Under the pieces are notes generated by a model. That model was not told the origin of the DNA. It saw only the letters and a list, made by a program, of their open reading frames with translations, and made no database searches. The position numbers and the translations under genes are program-made. Below are positions 4,403-6,462 of a stretch of DNA of 6,462 nucleotides, piece after piece. The stretch's first letter is position 1, and every line of letters starts with the position of its first letter. This stretch comes from Candidatus Saccharimonadota bacterium (GTDB lineage Bacteria > Patescibacteriota > Saccharimonadia > Saccharimonadales > Saccharimonadaceae): positions 1 through 6,462 of the forward strand of contig JAFWKB010000011.1 in the NCBI GenBank assembly GCA_017511405.1. The letters run 5' to 3'.

Positions 4403-6462
4403 ATGTTTAAGTCAAGAAAACTAAAGGGAACAGTTCTTCTTGTGGGCTCACTTTTTGCGAGCTTATTTTTGTTCCTAGGAGTCGCCTCTACCTCTTTCTC
4501 GACCCCAACTTTCGCTGACCCCGTTCCCAATCAAGAGGGAACTACAACCCAAGAAACCCAAACCTCTTCCAGCCAATCCTCTTCCGATTCTTCCTCCCCC
4601 GAAAGCGCCCAAACCGTCAACACCTGTTCTGACGAATCCGGCGGTCTCGGTTGGATTGTCTGCCCCGCGACCGGCTTTCTCGCTAAAATCACCGACTCGC
4701 TCTATGATATTATCGAACAATTTCTCATCATCAGCCCCCTCTCTGCCACCAAAGACAACCCCTATCACCAAGTCTGGTCTATCTTCCGCGACATCACAAA
4801 CGTCGTCTTCGTAATTTTCCTTCTTGTCGTCATCTATTCCCAAATCACCGGCGCCGGCATCTCCAATTACGGTATCAAAAAAGCTCTCCCTAAAATCGTC
4901 GTTTCCGCCGTTTTAATTAACTTGAGTTTCATAATCTGTACTCTCCTCGTCGATATCTCGAACATCGCCGGCGCTTCCATTCGCTCTCTTTTTACCGGCA
5001 TAGAATCCTCCATCACCGCAACCGGAATCATCGCCGAATCCACCACTTCCTCCGCCGGCCTCTCCTATACCGCCTTAGTCGGCGCTTTAACTGGCGGCGC
5101 CGCTCTTGTTGGAATCGCCCTTGGCGCTACTGGTGGCCTAGGTTACATTTTCTTCTCTCTCCTCGCCGTCCTCCTTGGTGCCGCTCTCGCCATCCTCGTC
5201 GCTTTCATCACCATTGCCGCTCGCCAAGCTCTCGTCTATCTCCTCATCATGATAAGCCCTCTCGCTTTTGTCTGTTTTCTCCTCCCGAACACCGAAGGTT
5301 GGTTTAATAAATGGAAGAAGACTCTTTTTCAAATGCTCTTTTTCTATCCTATCTTCGCCGCCCTCTTCGGCGCCTGTTCTCTTGTTGGTTGGGTAATTAT
5401 CGCCGCCGCAGAAACCCCAATCATGGTTATCCTCGGTATGGCTGTCAAGGTCGTCCCCCTCTTCGCCGCTTGGAGTCTCCTCAAAATGTCTGGCACTCTC
5501 CCTGGTCAAATCAGCTCCGCCGTCCACGGTCTCACTAGAAAACCTCTCGGCTCAACCCAAGCTTTCCTCGGCGCCAACGCCGCTCTCCGTCGCGCTAAAT
5601 TCCTCGGAGAAAACGCAAAGCCCTATCAGCACAATCGCCGCCTTGCTCAATTTCTTCAAGAGGGGAAATACAAACGCGCAATCGACACTAAAATTTATGA
5701 GGAAGCCGGCATGATTCGTAATCAAGCCCGCGCCTCTCGCCTCACCGGAGAGACCGGCAAGGTTACCCGCCGCGCTCGAGAAATCCAAAGGCTCCAAACT
5801 CAAAATCTCCGCCACAAAGCCGCCTCGACCCGTTGGGAGAAAATCGCCGACGACGGTTTAAGCTCGCTCGCAACTCCAAATACCAAGGCTCACTCCAAAC
5901 TTCTTTCTGGTGACCTCAATATCATGAATGCTGCTGACGAACTCGCCATGGAAATGACCGACGCCGAAACCGTCCGTTGGAACAACGCCGTTGGTCGCCA
6001 TAATCGGTTCAACGACGCAGTCGAAGCTCACGTCCAAAGCACTCAATATAATCGCCCCGTCGATACCACCTCCCTAACTCGCTATAATCGCATGCTCTCC
6101 GCTGCCCGTGGCAACGTCAATGACGTCCAATACATCGCTGCCGACGCCGCCCAATCTCGCGCCGTCGAAGATAAAATTCGCGCTCAAAAATATGACACCT
6201 ATTTCCGCACTCTCCCCCCAACCCAAGACCTCTATAATCGCCTCGTAGAAATCACCGGCGAAGACCGCGCCAACGATGCTAATATCGACACTATCTTGAC
6301 CGGCGTCCGCGCCCTCGGCCAACGTGGCGATACTGACCTTGTTAAAGAAATTCTCGACCGCGTTGTCGAAAGTGGTCAAATCAAACTCGGTTCTCATGCC
6401 TCCCAATCTCTCGCTAACTATCTCATGTTCGATATGGGCGGAAAAGATGTTACCCTCCGACG
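4403..6462 (+). CDS. VirB6/TrbL-like type IV secretion membrane protein with long C-terminal extension; 3' end outside window
   Basis: The frame is open from the ATG at 4403 to the window edge (686 complete codons, no stop). Residues 1-38 form a signal sequence (KSRKLKG, hydrophobic 10-29, FAD near 37-39). A Ser/Thr/Gln-rich linker (41-72) follows, then a C75...C87 pair around GGLGWIV. Hydrophobic helices lie at about 126-148, 161-186, 222-244, 248-275, 277-294, 309-333 and 335-361. Segments such as VWSIFRDITNVVFVIFLLVV, KALPKIVVSAVLINLSFII and ARQALVYLLIMISPLAFVC are characteristic of the CPR VirB6/TrbL-like proteins, which form the inner-membrane core of type IV secretion machines. From about 365 onward at least 320 residues are soluble, charged, probably helical and rich in Arg/Ala/Asn/Gln, presumably cytoplasmic. 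The start is supported by the promoter 22 bases upstream; no Shine-Dalgarno is present. Third positions are strongly C-biased, and sampled lines reach about 57% GC. Exact subfamily and cargo are unknown. Confidence 0.8.
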   Translation, partial: MFKSRKLKGTVLLVGSLFASLFLFLGVASTSFSTPTFADPVPNQEGTTTQETQTSSSQSSSDSSSPESAQTVNTCSDESGGLGWIVCPATGFLAKITDSLYDIIEQFLIISPLSATKDNPYHQVWSIFRDITNVVFVIFLLVVIYSQITGAGISNYGIKKALPKIVVSAVLINLSFIICTLLVDISNIAGASIRSLFTGIESSITATGIIAESTTSSAGLSYTALVGALTGGAALVGIALGATGGLGYIFFSLLAVLLGAALAILVAFITIAARQALVYLLIMISPLAFVCFLLPNTEGWFNKWKKTLFQMLFFYPIFAALFGACSLVGWVIIAAAETPIMVILGMAVKVVPLFAAWSLLKMSGTLPGQISSAVHGLTRKPLGSTQAFLGANAALRRAKFLGENAKPYQHNRRLAQFLQEGKYKRAIDTKIYEEAGMIRNQARASRLTGETGKVTRRAREIQRLQTQNLRHKAASTRWEKIADDGLSSLATPNTKAHSKLLSGDLNIMNAADELAMEMTDAETVRWNNAVGRHNRFNDAVEAHVQSTQYNRPVDTTSLTRYNRMLSAARGNVNDVQYIAADAAQSRAVEDKIRAQKYDTYFRTLPPTQDLYNRLVEITGEDRANDANIDTILTGVRALGQRGDTDLVKEILDRVVESGQIKLGSHASQSLANYLMFDMGGKDVTLR

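Noticed and set aside
4342..6406. A series of minus-strand reading frames antisense to the VirB6-like gene (4342-4530, 4475-4843, 5138-5527, 5552-5815, 5858-6046, 6074-6406)
   Set aside because: They read as acidic, Gly/Glu-rich low-complexity protein and arise from the C-rich codon bias of the plus-strand gene; none has family features or a good start site.

Overview
The window looks like part of a Patescibacteria (Candidate Phyla Radiation) chromosome, possibly Saccharibacteria. It carries several small pilin-like proteins with the residue pattern of the type IV secretion pilins common in that group. Beside them is a large VirB6/TrbL-like membrane protein of the CPR kind. The phylum assignment is inference from protein style; no ribosomal or marker gene is present. 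The standard genetic code fits: the six visible stops are TAA or TAG, and none of the long reading frames needs TGA read as an amino acid.

Layout. Positions 1-426 (+) hold the C-terminal 141 residues of a polytopic membrane protein of the glycosyltransferase-39-like (GT-C) type. Positions 428-642 (-) look like a frame-broken N-terminal scrap of a similar membrane protein. A strong hairpin terminator at 641-675 closes a minus-strand pilin operon that runs from 2313 down to 695. The operon has four paralogous pilin-like genes; two pairs are overlapping or nearly so, and the last gene has its own promoter. A 128-base divergent promoter region (2314-2441) separates the operon from a plus-strand LtaS-like gene at 2442-4313, which encodes five membrane helices and an outer alkaline-phosphatase-superfamily domain. 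A near-perfect consensus promoter at 4352-4380 then drives a VirB6-like gene that starts at 4403 and runs off the end of the window still open after 686 codons.

How the genes fit together. The pilins and the VirB6-like channel protein are plausible parts of one envelope-spanning type IV secretion or conjugation-like apparatus, with the pilins as extracellular or membrane subunits and the VirB6-like protein as the inner-membrane component. The ATPases (VirB4 and others), which would confirm this, are not in view. The LtaS-like enzyme and the GT-C-like protein suggest cell-surface polymer decoration next to the secretion genes.

Regulation. All four promoters I can propose carry a TGn extended -10. 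The three genes nearest the major promoters have very short or no leaders and no Shine-Dalgarno, while genes inside the pilin operon do have Shine-Dalgarno-like sites. No RNA gene, CRISPR array, insertion sequence or tRNA was found.
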